Of a stretch of 64,000 bases of DNA, positions 52,439-64,000 are shown piece after piece (positions within the stretch are counted from its first letter, which is position 1; each line of letters begins with the position of its first letter). Location: the NCBI GenBank assembly GCA_023269545.1, contig JAHFTB010000004.1:1-64000 (forward strand). Reading direction: 5' to 3'. The stretch comes from Verrucomicrobiota bacterium. Its GTDB lineage: Bacteria; Verrucomicrobiota; Verrucomicrobiia; Chthoniobacterales; Xiphinematobacteraceae. The notes under the pieces are model-generated. The model had not been told where the DNA came from. It saw only the letters and a program-made list of their open reading frames with translations, and ran no database searches. A program made the position numbers and the translations under genes.

Positions 52439-54232
52439 CTAATTGGTTTTTAGAACTTGGATAAAGGCTTCTTGAGGAATGTTTACAGTACCGATGGCTT
52501 TCATTCGTTTTTTTCCTTCTTTTTGCTTTTCCAATAGCTTGCGTTTTCGGGTGATATCTCCGCCATAACATTTGGCGGTAACGTTCTTACGGAGAGCGGA
52601 GACGCTTTCCCGAGCGATAATTTTTCCGCCAATAGCTGCTTGGATTGCCACTTGATAAAGCTGTGCGGGAATTACGTCCTTGAGTTTTGCGGCTAAGGCA
52701 CGACCACGTGCTTCGGCTTTATCTCGATGAACAATACTGGAAAAGGCGTCGACCGGCTCACCATTGACTAGCATTTCTAGCTTTACCAGATTTGCGGTCC
52801 GATAGCCACCCGGTTCATAGTCCATAGAACCATAACCGCGAGTCAGCGTCTTAATTTTGTCATGGAAGTCCACTAGGATTTCGTTAAGTGGGATAGTCGC
52901 TTTGATCATGACGCGTCGATTGTCTATGGATTCAGTGTGCTCGACTTGTCCGCGCTTTTCTAACATAAGCTGCATCATGTCCCCAATGTTCTCATTGGGA
53001 ATCATGACAAAGGATTTGACCACTGGTTCACGGATTTCCTCAACTACGCTCATATCCGGTAAGTTCGCGGGATTATCGACTTCCAAGCGTTCACCATTAG
53101 TCTTGATCACTTCATAGATGACGCTGGGATAAGTGGCAATAATGTCCATATTATATTCGCGTCGCAGACGTTCTTGGATGATTTCCATATGCAGAAGTCC
53201 GAGGAAGCCGCAGCGAAATCCAAATCCCAAGGCTACGCTACTTTCTGGTTGGAAAACAAAGGCTGCATCATTTAGCTGCAGTTTGCCCATGGCCATTTTC
53301 AGGTGTTCAAAATCGGCTGTATTGATTGGGTAAATACCAGAAAACACCATAGGATGCACTTCTTGAAAGCCGGGCAGGGGTACTGGCGCCGGACGTCTTG
53401 CATCAGTCAAGGTATCGCCCACACGAATTTCCGAAGTGGTCTTAATATTGGCAATAAAGTAGCCTACATCTCCGGCATTAAGGCGAGGCTGACTCAGCAT
53501 TTTAGGGGTAAAGACTCCAACTTCCTTAATTTCGTAGTTCTTATTAGTCGCCATCATTTTTACGGGCTGACCGGGTGCCACGCTGCCAGAAAAAACGCGG
53601 ATGTAACCGACAACTCCTCGATAGCCGTCAAAAACGGAATCAAAGACAGATCCGCGTAGGATTTCATCTACTACGGTGGGTGCGGGAATGCGTTTTACGA
53701 TGGCTTCTAGAATGTCTATAATCCCTATGCCCGCTTTGGCACTTGCCTCGATAGCTTCTTGGGATGGTATTGCCAATACTTCTTCCAATTGACGCTTGAC
53801 TGCCGGCACGTCCGCATTGGGTAGATCAATTTTATTGATCACCGGAATTACCGTCAGATTTTGTTTCATAGCCAAGTGCACATTGGCCACGGTTTGAGCT
53901 TCCACTCCTTGAGCGGCATCAATGATCAGCAATGCTCCCTCACATGCTGCCAAGCTGCGTGAAACTTCATAGGCAAAATCGACATGACCCGGAGTATCCA
54001 GCAAATTTAATCGATAGTCCTGACCATCCTGTGCCCGGTAACGCATAGCGACGGGGTGGGCTTTGATAGTAATTCCTCGTTCTCGTTCCAAATCCATGGA
54101 ATCAAGAAGTTGGTCCTGTTTATCCCGTTGGGCAATGGTACCAGTGCTTTCCAAAAGGCGATCGGAAAGTGTGGTCTTGCCATGGTCGATATGTGCGATA
54201 ATACAAAAGTTACGCGTGAGGTCTTTAGACAT
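52439..54232 (-). CDS. lepA: Elongation factor 4 (LepA)
   Basis: A 597-residue translational GTPase that remodels stalled or mistranslocated ribosomes. The start at 54232 (MSKDLTRNFCIIAHIDHGKTTLSDR; the frame is open 50 codons further) matches homologues. GTPase motifs AHIDHGKTTL, DTPGHVDF and NKIDLPNA are intact, as are the EF-G-like domains and the LepA-specific C-terminal domain (FQEVHPMVFSGIYPINTADF and the final KCYGGDITRKRKLLEKQKEGKKRMK). It is followed by lepB. Confidence 0.96.
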   Translation of the reverse strand: MSKDLTRNFCIIAHIDHGKTTLSDRLLESTGTIAQRDKQDQLLDSMDLERERGITIKAHPVAMRYRAQDGQDYRLNLLDTPGHVDFAYEVSRSLAACEGALLIIDAAQGVEAQTVANVHLAMKQNLTVIPVINKIDLPNADVPAVKRQLEEVLAIPSQEAIEASAKAGIGIIDILEAIVKRIPAPTVVDEILRGSVFDSVFDGYRGVVGYIRVFSGSVAPGQPVKMMATNKNYEIKEVGVFTPKMLSQPRLNAGDVGYFIANIKTTSEIRVGDTLTDARRPAPVPLPGFQEVHPMVFSGIYPINTADFEHLKMAMGKLQLNDAAFVFQPESSVALGFGFRCGFLGLLHMEIIQERLRREYNMDIIATYPSVIYEVIKTNGERLEVDNPANLPDMSVVEEIREPVVKSFVMIPNENIGDMMQLMLEKRGQVEHTESIDNRRVMIKATIPLNEILVDFHDKIKTLTRGYGSMDYEPGGYRTANLVKLEMLVNGEPVDAFSSIVHRDKAEARGRALAAKLKDVIPAQLYQVAIQAAIGGKIIARESVSALRKNVTAKCYGGDITRKRKLLEKQKEGKKRMKAIGTVNIPQEAFIQVLKTN

Positions 54233-54595
54233 GCGGAGTCGCATAGTATCGCGATGTCTCTGGCGTTGGTCAATGCTGGGTCCGCACATCCACTCTCCCC
54301 GCTCTATAGAAATGACTGAAAAAGAGAAAAATTGCTCGTTCATATTCACTCGCAAAGGGACAGTGGTCCTGATTATTGCCATCGCCTTAATGCTTCCTCT
54401 TGCGAGGACGATTTTTTAATTCAGGAATATAACAAGAACAAAGAGAAGGAATTATCCATAGCCAAGCAAAAGCAGAATGAGAACGTAATGCACAGATCCA
54501 TTCCGGCCATCTTAGAAAAAATCGCGGAGGGGAGCCGGCCCAAACCGCTTCATGAGTGACGCCGATTCTTTCGATATCCTTATCAAGGAAATTCC
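54233..54595. other. Gap between divergent lepA and the nucleosidase-like gene
   Basis: About 360 bases. Open frames here are short and without family motifs; a plus-strand frame (54332-54559) is rich in Lys/Gln/Asn and looks like chance. Promoters for both genes must be in this region; I see no clear boxes. A short A/T-rich stretch around 54420-54450 is the most promoter-like part. Confidence 0.4.
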
Positions 54596-55237
54596 ATGAT
54601 TGCCGTGAGTTTTTCCGTTCCTTTTGAAAATCCCGGCCTGAAGGAAGAAAGGAGTCTTCGGATATGGCTTCTTGGAGTTGGGGGCTCCGCTGCAAATCCC
54701 GCCCTTGCGGCATACCTTTCTCGGGAACAGCCCCGACTCTTAATTGTTTCAGGATTTGCGGGAGCACTTCATCCTCAAATCCGGATTGGAGAAACTTTTC
54801 TTTGCAAAAATATGTCCGATCCGGATGCAATTGGGACTCTTATGGAAAAAGGTTGGATTTCTCCGCCAAGTGCGACTCTTTATACTAGCAAAGAGCTTAT
54901 TGCCACGGCATGCGGAAAAGCTGATTTATATCAATCCACTGGCAGCGATCTGGTGGATATGGAAACTCAGTCCTTATTTGAGACGGCCAGATTTCATTCT
55001 ATTCCTGTGATTACTATTCGGGCTGTCAGCGATACGGCCGCGACGGATTTTCCAGTACCTGAGCCCATTCTTTACGACAAGCACCATCAGTGCCCTCGGC
55101 CCATGGCGCTTTGCGCATATCTCGCGATGCATCCCCAACGGATTCCTCAATTTATCCGTATGCTGAGGCAGCTTTCCCAAGCTCGCACTCAACTTGGAAG
55201 ACATCTTCGAATGCTCTTGAAAGCCGCTGCCCGGTAG
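54596..55237 (+). CDS. Nucleoside phosphorylase/nucleosidase-fold protein (MTAN-like)
   Basis: A 213-residue protein of the purine nucleoside phosphorylase superfamily. The GVGGSAANPALAAYL motif and the DLVDMETQSLFETA (M-E-T with the ribose-binding Glu) and AVSDTAATDFP (catalytic Asp) fit 5'-methylthioadenosine/SAH nucleosidase and hopanoid-associated phosphorylase (HpnG) relatives. It is shorter at the N terminus than most MTANs. No hopanoid or menaquinone-futalosine genes are adjacent to help choose. Confidence 0.75.
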   Translation: MIAVSFSVPFENPGLKEERSLRIWLLGVGGSAANPALAAYLSREQPRLLIVSGFAGALHPQIRIGETFLCKNMSDPDAIGTLMEKGWISPPSATLYTSKELIATACGKADLYQSTGSDLVDMETQSLFETARFHSIPVITIRAVSDTAATDFPVPEPILYDKHHQCPRPMALCAYLAMHPQRIPQFIRMLRQLSQARTQLGRHLRMLLKAAAR

Positions 55238-55377
55238 GCCGCAGATACTAAAAAGTCTATTTTCTATAACATCATACAATATATGTAATGTATAATTTAA
55301 AGAAATAACCGCCGCAGAGTATTTTGGAAGAAATACTCTAAATTATATCTTGAGGTGGATCCGGAAACTTATGTTGG

Positions 55378-55977
55378 ATGCGCATGCAAATTATCATCAT
55401 GTCTAGCTTGAAGTTCCCGATTACTATTTCTCTCGCTGTTATTGCATTTGTTGGAAGCGCATTATGTCAGAACACGTCATTGTTTACACAGAGTGGCCGG
55501 AATATTACTCCGGATACAGCGATTGAAGTTTATTTTTCTCCGAACGGCGGTGGTGAACAAGCTATTGTGAAGGAATTAAGCCGAGCGAAAAGGTCTGTGT
55601 TAGTTTTAGCATATTCTTTTACCTCCGCCCCAATTGCCCAAGCACTGGGACAGGCAAAAGATCGGGGTGTGGATGTGCAAGTGATTCTGGATAAGAGCCA
55701 AAAGCGGGCGCGTTATTCGGTCATCAACTATTTGCAGAGCCATCGTATCACCGTATTTATCGATATTCCTCATGCGATTGCTCATAATAAAGTAATGATC
55801 GTGGATGGAGTGGATGTGATCACGGGCTCTTACAACTTTACGTCTGCTGCAGAAAAGCGAAATGCGGAAAACCTGATTATCATTCGAAATGATCCTCAAA
55901 TTGCGAGTGTCTATACACGCGAATGGCATCGTTTGAACAGTCAATCGGCACTTGCAACTCTTCAAACCATTCAGTAA
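55378..55977 (+). CDS. Secreted phospholipase D-like nuclease (single HKD motif)
   Basis: A 199-residue secreted protein with a signal peptide (ISLAVIAFVGSALC) and one PLD-superfamily domain, the size of the Nuc/PLDc_2 group that acts as a homodimer. The catalytic motif is HNKVMIVDGVDVITGSYNF (His136, Lys138, Asp143). Such proteins are endonucleases or phosphodiesterases outside the cytoplasm. Alternative start at 55399 (MSSLKFP). Not obviously linked to the neighbours. Confidence 0.88.
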   Translation: MRMQIIIMSSLKFPITISLAVIAFVGSALCQNTSLFTQSGRNITPDTAIEVYFSPNGGGEQAIVKELSRAKRSVLVLAYSFTSAPIAQALGQAKDRGVDVQVILDKSQKRARYSVINYLQSHRITVFIDIPHAIAHNKVMIVDGVDVITGSYNFTSAAEKRNAENLIIIRNDPQIASVYTREWHRLNSQSALATLQTIQ

Positions 55978-56016
55978 TGAAATAGTATTCTCCTTATTAT
56001 AAATTCTTCTCCCCCC

Positions 56017-56481
56017 ATGAAAAACCTGCTTCTTGCGGTAGTAAACACTCGCCCTTGTTGGGCTCTATTGATTGCGCGGATTACTCTTGCTATTGTCATG
56101 TTTCCGCATGGTGCACAAAAGCTATTAGGATGGTTTGGTGGTTACGGTTGGCGCCGTACCATTGAGTTTTTTACTGCTACTTTTTATATATCCCCTGCCC
56201 TTGTTTGGCTGTTGATTGCGGTGGAGTTTTTAGGCTCGATTGCTCTGGTTTTAGGCCTTCTGAGCCGAGCCGTAGCTTTGGGATTTATTGCTACTATGGC
56301 AGGGGCTATCACGATGGTGCATGCCCATAATGGTTTTTTTATGAATTGGAGTGGTCAGCAAAAGGGAGAAGGATTTGAGTTTCATATTCTCGCTTTAGGA
56401 TTAGCTTTAGTGGTCCTCCTTGCGGGAGGGGGCAAGGCATCGATAGATTCCTGGATCACTTCACACTTTCTGAAAAAATAG
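56017..56481 (+). CDS. DoxX-family membrane protein
   Basis: A 154-residue four-helix membrane protein. LIARITLAIVMFPHGAQKLLGWFGGYG is the DoxX N-terminal pattern and the later GAITMVHAHNGFFMNW and GEGFEFHILALGLALVVLLAG complete the fold. DoxX proteins are linked to redox or thiosulfate chemistry in some organisms but their role is mostly unknown. It is 39 bp after the PLD-like gene, possibly co-transcribed, and convergent with the ABC-F gene. Confidence 0.9.
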   Translation: MKNLLLAVVNTRPCWALLIARITLAIVMFPHGAQKLLGWFGGYGWRRTIEFFTATFYISPALVWLLIAVEFLGSIALVLGLLSRAVALGFIATMAGAITMVHAHNGFFMNWSGQQKGEGFEFHILALGLALVVLLAGGGKASIDSWITSHFLKK

Positions 56482-56505
56482 AGGGCAACTTCGTTGCTTT
56501 CCTGA

Positions 56506-58359
56506 TTAGGTTTTTGGAAGTTGCTCAATAGCTTCGTACCATGCTTTATTGGCTATTTCCAAAGCTTCGGTGACTCCGGTCAGTTTTCGATTGATTTCGA
56601 GAGCACGAGGAGCATCTGCCGCATAGAGGGCAGGTTCTTCGAGCTCGCTAGTCAGTTCTTTTTGAAGGGTTTCGAGTCCTAGGATCTCGGCTTCAAGTTT
56701 TGCAACCTGATTTTCTTGAGCGCGCTGAGCTCGTATTTCAGCCTGGCGAGCTTCACTATGAGTTCGACGTTGGGCTCGAATGTCTTTCAGGCTAGGAACG
56801 GGTTGCTGCTTTACTGTGCAATTTGAAGGAGCCTTAGGTTGATGGTTCCGGAGATCCGCGACGAGGGCCTCGCGTTCAGAGCGGGCCTGCGATTTTTCGA
56901 GGTAGTAGCCATAGTTGCCCGCATAAGGTGTCAAATGACCTGCTTGTACGTGCAGAACAGTGGTTGCAAGCGCACGGATGAAGTGGACATCATGAGAAAC
57001 AAAAACCACCGTACCCTTGTATTGCTGGAGAGCACCGATGAGAGCATCGATACTGGGCATATCCAGGTGAGTGGTCGGTTCATCAAGAAGTAGAAAATTT
57101 GGCGGATCGAGAAGAAGTTTTACGAGTGACAAACGGCTTTTCTCCCCGCCACTCAGCACCCCAACATTTTTAAAGACGTCTTGGCCACGGAACAGAAAAG
57201 ATCCGAGTACGGTTCGCGCTAACTCCTCTGAAATCGATCGAGGAAGCGAAGTGGCTTCTTGAAGCACTGTATTTTTAGGATTCAAAGCTTCACCACGCTG
57301 TTGGGCAAAATACCCCACTGAAACATTGTGACCAGTGATGCGTTCTCCCTTTCGAAGAGGAAGTTGGCCTGCAAGGATTTTAAGGAGCGTCGATTTGCCC
57401 GCCCCATTGGGGCCGACTAACACTGTGCGTTGATCTCGTTCAATAGTCAGGGAAAGGTTGTGATAAATCACATGCTCTCCATAAGCCTGGCAAATGTTCT
57501 CTAGCGCAATGACTTTTTGTCCGCTCCGTTGAGGCTGTGGAAAGTGAAATTTCACAGTAGCCTCCGCTTGCTCCGGGGGAGCAAGACGTTCCATTTTTGC
57601 CAGCTGTTTAATACGGGCTTGCGCTTGCGTCGCCTTGCTCGCCTTAGCACGAAATCTGTTTATAAACTCTTCCAGATGAGCGATTTCTCTTTGCTGATTT
57701 TTATAGGCAGCGAGATATTGCTCTTCGCGGGCCTGTCGCTGCAGGAGATACTGGTCGTAATTTCCGGTGTAGCGGTGTAGGCATTGGCGGGATATTTCTA
57801 TGATTCCATCGCAAAGTGCATTGAGAAATGCCCGGTCGTGAGAAATGGTTAAAATTGCCCCTTCATATCCTTGCAAATAATTCTGAAACCACTCTAGTGA
57901 TTCGAGGTCCAAGTGGTTGGTAGGCTCGTCCAAGAGGAGCAAATCCGGTTCCTGAACCAATAAGCGTGCCAGATGAGCTCGCATCACCCAACCCCCGCTC
58001 AGTGATTTGGCGGGACGTTCAAAATCGGTTTCGCGAAATGCCAATCCCGATAAAATTCGTTTTGCTTGCGCTTCCAGTGAATAGTCGTCCGTTTTTTTAT
58101 TCAGAGTGAGTTCTAAAATACTTTCGTCTCCCGACGGAGCGTTTTCCTGCGGAAGAAACCCTATGGTCGCCCCGCGTTGCAAGGATACTGTGCCCTCATC
58201 AGGCTCATTTTCTCCCAAAATTAATGAAAACAGAGTGGATTTTCCAGCGCCATTGGCACCAATTAGGCCAATACGATCACCTCGGTTAATCTGTAAATTT
58301 GCCTTTGCAAATAAGATTCGCCCGCCAAAATTTTTGGTAATTTGAGAAACGGTTAACAT
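56506..58359 (-). CDS. ABC-F family ATPase (ribosome-associated translation factor)
   Basis: A 617-residue protein with two ABC domains and no membrane part. Domain 1 (about 1-235) has GANGAGKSTLFSLILG and LSGGWVMRAHLARLL, LLLDEPTNHLDLESLEW. The inter-domain linker (about 240-310) is the basic P-site tRNA interaction motif region. Domain 2 (about 315-540) has GPNGAGKSTLLKIL, LSGGEKSRLSLVKLL and LLLDEPTTHLDMPSID. A C-terminal coiled-coil tail follows. It belongs near Uup/YheS/EttA-type proteins that rescue or regulate ribosomes. Confidence 0.93.
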   Translation of the reverse strand: MLTVSQITKNFGGRILFAKANLQINRGDRIGLIGANGAGKSTLFSLILGENEPDEGTVSLQRGATIGFLPQENAPSGDESILELTLNKKTDDYSLEAQAKRILSGLAFRETDFERPAKSLSGGWVMRAHLARLLVQEPDLLLLDEPTNHLDLESLEWFQNYLQGYEGAILTISHDRAFLNALCDGIIEISRQCLHRYTGNYDQYLLQRQAREEQYLAAYKNQQREIAHLEEFINRFRAKASKATQAQARIKQLAKMERLAPPEQAEATVKFHFPQPQRSGQKVIALENICQAYGEHVIYHNLSLTIERDQRTVLVGPNGAGKSTLLKILAGQLPLRKGERITGHNVSVGYFAQQRGEALNPKNTVLQEATSLPRSISEELARTVLGSFLFRGQDVFKNVGVLSGGEKSRLSLVKLLLDPPNFLLLDEPTTHLDMPSIDALIGALQQYKGTVVFVSHDVHFIRALATTVLHVQAGHLTPYAGNYGYYLEKSQARSEREALVADLRNHQPKAPSNCTVKQQPVPSLKDIRAQRRTHSEARQAEIRAQRAQENQVAKLEAEILGLETLQKELTSELEEPALYAADAPRALEINRKLTGVTEALEIANKAWYEAIEQLPKT

Positions 58360-58533
58360 CGATCATTATCAATAACTTACGGGATAGGATCACTCTATGA
58401 AGAGCCTAAAATGCCATTGGGCCTTGCGAAAAATCGAAAGAGCCTATGTGTTCCCCCCGGAGAGAGGAGTATCCTCTAATAGGGAACAAAAGCAATGCAC
58501 CTTTCCGGCTCCCTGATCTTGCCAGATCAGATA

Positions 58534-60267
58534 CTAGATCACTTTCAAAGCGGTTGAAATATCCCAATCGGCAGATTCTAATTTTTTTAATGCTTCAGAT
58601 TCGGAGATTTGGAGAGTTTCGCTTAAAATCCGTACAGCTCGCTGTCGTAATTTCCGGTTGCTGGGATGCAGATAAGCCATGGAATTATCTCGAACCCGGC
58701 CGAGGCGGATCATGACTCCTGTGGAGAGAATATTCAGGGCGACTTTGGTAGCGGTACCTGCCTTGAGTCGAGTAGATCCGGCGAGCAACTCCGGTCCGGT
58801 CAGCAAGCGTATTTCAATATCGGGTCCTGGAGGCATGGGCTGCTTTGTACAGGTAATCAAAAGAGAAAATGCACCGATGCGACGGGCTTCATGAATGGCT
58901 CCCCAGGCAAAGGGTGTAGTTCCACTGGCAGTAATTGCGCACACCACATCCTTCGAAGTCAGTTTTTTCTCCCGTAGAGCCTCAATCGCCAATTTTTCAT
59001 CATCCTCTTTTGCTTCGGCACTTTGAATTAAGGCATCCACCCCTCCAGCAAGAATACTTTGTATCCTATCGGGGGAAACCCCAAAGGTCGGAGGTATTTC
59101 CGCTGCATCGAGTACGCCCAATCGGCCACTGGTTCCTGCCCCCACATAAAAGAGACGACCTTTCGCAAAAATTTTTTGGGAAATCGCATCTATCGCGCAC
59201 GACAAAGAGTCCACAGCTCCTTGAAGAGCTTCTTGGACGCAGGCTTCTTCGTCCACAAAGAGTTGGACAAGCCTAGGGGTGGAGAATGCTTCCCATCCTT
59301 GGGAGCGCGGATTTTTTTCCTCCGTGGAGGCAAGTGAAGAAGAGTTCGGGGCAGCGGTGGTTGGTATCGAAGAAACGTCTTTGTTTTGCAATGCGAACCA
59401 TGCCGCACCTTCGACGCCTGGTTCGCGACTCAATTCCACTTGTGCGCCGGGCAGATGGCGAGACAAGGCTTCTCGAAATAGCTCCACATATTCAGGATGA
59501 TGGGTGAAGATTCCTCCCATGAGGCGAATGTGCGGGCGTTCTTCCTTCAATCGATTGGCAACCGCGTGACAGCAGCCGGCTAATAGGCTTGCCCCGGAAG
59601 CAAGTACCGCTTGTATTTCGGGATCGGCTTTATGAGTGAAGAGTACGGATGTCAGTTCGGCCAAATCGGATTTCTCGGCTTGTTCCGCCCATTCTGTTAA
59701 TTCTCGGACGGAGGTAATTTTTAATTTTTCCAAGATGGATTTAAGAAAAGGAGAAATGGTGCGTTCCAGATCAAACTGCCGCAGGGCTTCCCGTAAGGCT
59801 TGCACACTGAGTGCAAATCCGCTGCCAGGGTCTCCCAGCAATTTTCCCCATCCGGCGGCTATTTCGATCTGCTTTCCTTTTTTTCCGGTGACCGCCGAAC
59901 CGGTGCCTGCGATGACTAAAATTCCTTCCTTTTCTCGAAATGCCGCACGAAATCCGGAATCTCGATCACTCCCTACCACAATACGAACAGAGGGCCAAAT
60001 CTCTTGGCAGAGAGTTTTGAGCGCTGTTTGGTCTTGATCGGTAGCGCAGCCCGCCAAAAAGATTCCCACAATGCCACAATTCTTGGGCAAGCTAGAAAGT
60101 AGGGCGCGCCTACTGGCAAGGGGAAGGGCTTTCCAATTGCCACATCCCAGAATTCCTTCATTTATTATGAGTTTTCCTTCGCCTTTATGAAGCTGATACA
60201 TTCTCCAATGAGTGCGGGTTGCCCCCCCTTCCACAGCTAATAAAAGAAGTTCCTTGGAGTTGCTCAT
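58534..60267 (-). CDS. murQ: N-acetylglucosamine kinase-like domain fused to N-acetylmuramic acid 6-phosphate etherase (MurQ)
   Basis: A 577-residue fusion. Residues about 1-295 form a BadF/BcrA-type sugar kinase (VEGGATRTHWRM, GIVGIFLAGCATDQDQ, AGTGSAVTGKKG and GDPGSGFALS, the phosphate-1, connect and adenosine motifs). Residues about 320-577 form MurQ: FYVGAGTSGRLGVLDAAEIPPTFG with the catalytic Glu, AITASGTTPFA, and RLKAGTATKVALNILSTG. A C-terminal helical tail (SESEALKKLESADW) ends it. Together they would phosphorylate an amino sugar and cleave the lactyl ether of MurNAc-6-P for wall recycling. Start 60267 has AGGA seven bases upstream. Confidence 0.93.
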   Translation of the reverse strand: MSNSKELLLLAVEGGATRTHWRMYQLHKGEGKLIINEGILGCGNWKALPLASRRALLSSLPKNCGIVGIFLAGCATDQDQTALKTLCQEIWPSVRIVVGSDRDSGFRAAFREKEGILVIAGTGSAVTGKKGKQIEIAAGWGKLLGDPGSGFALSVQALREALRQFDLERTISPFLKSILEKLKITSVRELTEWAEQAEKSDLAELTSVLFTHKADPEIQAVLASGASLLAGCCHAVANRLKEERPHIRLMGGIFTHHPEYVELFREALSRHLPGAQVELSREPGVEGAAWFALQNKDVSSIPTTAAPNSSSLASTEEKNPRSQGWEAFSTPRLVQLFVDEEACVQEALQGAVDSLSCAIDAISQKIFAKGRLFYVGAGTSGRLGVLDAAEIPPTFGVSPDRIQSILAGGVDALIQSAEAKEDDEKLAIEALREKKLTSKDVVCAITASGTTPFAWGAIHEARRIGAFSLLITCTKQPMPPGPDIEIRLLTGPELLAGSTRLKAGTATKVALNILSTGVMIRLGRVRDNSMAYLHPSNRKLRQRAVRILSETLQISESEALKKLESADWDISTALKVI

Positions 60268-60333
60268 AAGATTCCTACATAATATAGCAAAGTTGACATT
60301 ACTATATCTCACTTTTTATAAAATGTAGGATAA

Positions 60334-63661
<3,328 letters not shown>

Positions 63662-63665
<4 letters not shown>

Positions 63666-64000
63666 AAAATCTGCTTTCCATTCAATCTCTTTCTCGGGAA
63701 CAGATTCTCAACCTCGTCCAGCGAACCGAGGATATGAAACGCAATCGAGGGAACTACTCTTCGCAACCACTCCTCCACCAGGTTTGGGCTCTCATTTTTT
63801 CTAAATCCTCCACTCGTACACGTGTCAGCTTTGAAACTGGTATCCGCGAATTGGGAGGAAGCGTCATGTTTTTGGCTGCTGATGACATTCAACTCGGACG
63901 TGGAGAGCCCATTTGCGATACCGCTCGTGTACTCGGACGTATGATACACGGCGCTGTGATCCGAACCTTCGAACAAAAGGACGTGACGGAATTTGCCGAA
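63662..64000 (+). CDS. argF: Ornithine carbamoyltransferase, N-terminal part (window end)
   Basis: The first 113 residues of an ornithine carbamoyltransferase, cut by the window end. The carbamoyl-phosphate motif SSTRTRVSFETGI (S-T-R-T-R) is present at about 50-62 and the LGRGEPICDTARVLGRMI block follows. It overlaps argD by 4 bp (ATGA). With argD this is an arginine biosynthesis pair, catalysing citrulline formation from ornithine and carbamoyl phosphate. Confidence 0.93.

Noticed and set aside
54332-54559. 75-codon plus-strand frame rich in Lys/Gln/Asn
   Set aside because: No ribosome-binding site, no recognisable motif, and biased composition; likely chance in the lepA upstream gap.

Overview
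The window looks like a chromosomal segment of a Gram-negative bacterium. Evidence for this is several lipoprotein signal peptides, a diaminopimelate/lysine route (dapA, dapB, dapF), L,D-transpeptidases, MurNAc recycling by MurQ and small SRP RNA. Base composition is balanced. Gene content such as a sugar-kinase/MurQ fusion, RibBA, a large Prc protease and a bicupin would suit the Verrucomicrobiota/PVC group. That placement is inference from gene style; no 16S rRNA or ribosomal proteins are present to confirm it.

Layout. 0-2.5 kb is a wreck of insertion sequences: an IS3-family element (1231-2542, imperfect terminal inverted repeats) sits inside an IS5-family transposase, and both are broken. 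2.7-17 kb carries tRNA-Val, an M20 dipeptidase diverging from smc, SRP RNA, a coiled-coil protein, a D,D-carboxypeptidase, an APC permease fused to a USP domain, RNase P RNA, two oligopeptide ABC permeases, an L,D-transpeptidase, an RRM protein and a secreted protein. 17-25 kb is a housekeeping block: prc, ribBA, ribH, nusB and ftsY on the minus strand, then an MBL hydrolase and a GspF/PilC-like protein on the plus strand. 25.2-29.1 kb is an accessory island ending at tRNA-Thr(CGU): a transposase pseudogene with four in-frame stops, a truncated BrnT with intact BrnA, a large-polyvalent-protein-like fragment, an intact Phd/PIN toxin-antitoxin pair and a broken tyrosine recombinase next to the tRNA 3' end. 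29.2-36 kb has a PIG-L deacetylase/nucleotidyltransferase pair, a second L,D-transpeptidase, a UPF0173 hydrolase, a bicupin, tRNA-Glu, an AbrB-family membrane protein, a YecD-like hydrolase and Dps. 36.4-42.5 kb is metal-related: a MerR regulator divergent from a P-type ATPase, then a compositionally foreign aldehyde dehydrogenase, two small membrane proteins and a CDF transporter. 42.5-47.7 kb holds panB, folK, dapB, dapA, dapF and trpA, all on the minus strand. 47.7-64 kb has a GH1 lipoprotein, a glycosyltransferase remnant, an SDR, a Fur-family regulator, lepB-lepA, a nucleosidase-like protein, a PLD-like nuclease, DoxX, an ABC-F protein, the GlcNAc-kinase/MurQ fusion, and a ligA-argD-argF run joined by 4-bp overlaps and cut by the window end.

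Functional themes are envelope turnover (carboxypeptidase, two L,D-transpeptidases, kinase-MurQ, Prc, LepB, oligopeptide permeases), secretion and targeting (SRP RNA, FtsY, LepB, GspF) and metal/oxidative stress (Dps, Fur, MerR/P-ATPase, CDF).

The most unusual signal is a short dispersed repeat, with four good copies and at least three partial ones. It has a palindromic core around CTATAGCGAAA followed by GTATAAAATGAGCATGA. It straddles gene boundaries: it supplies the last codons and stop of one permease, and both a stop codon and the next gene's start codon at the GspF-like gene. It resembles a small mobile palindromic element and I cannot assign it to a known family.
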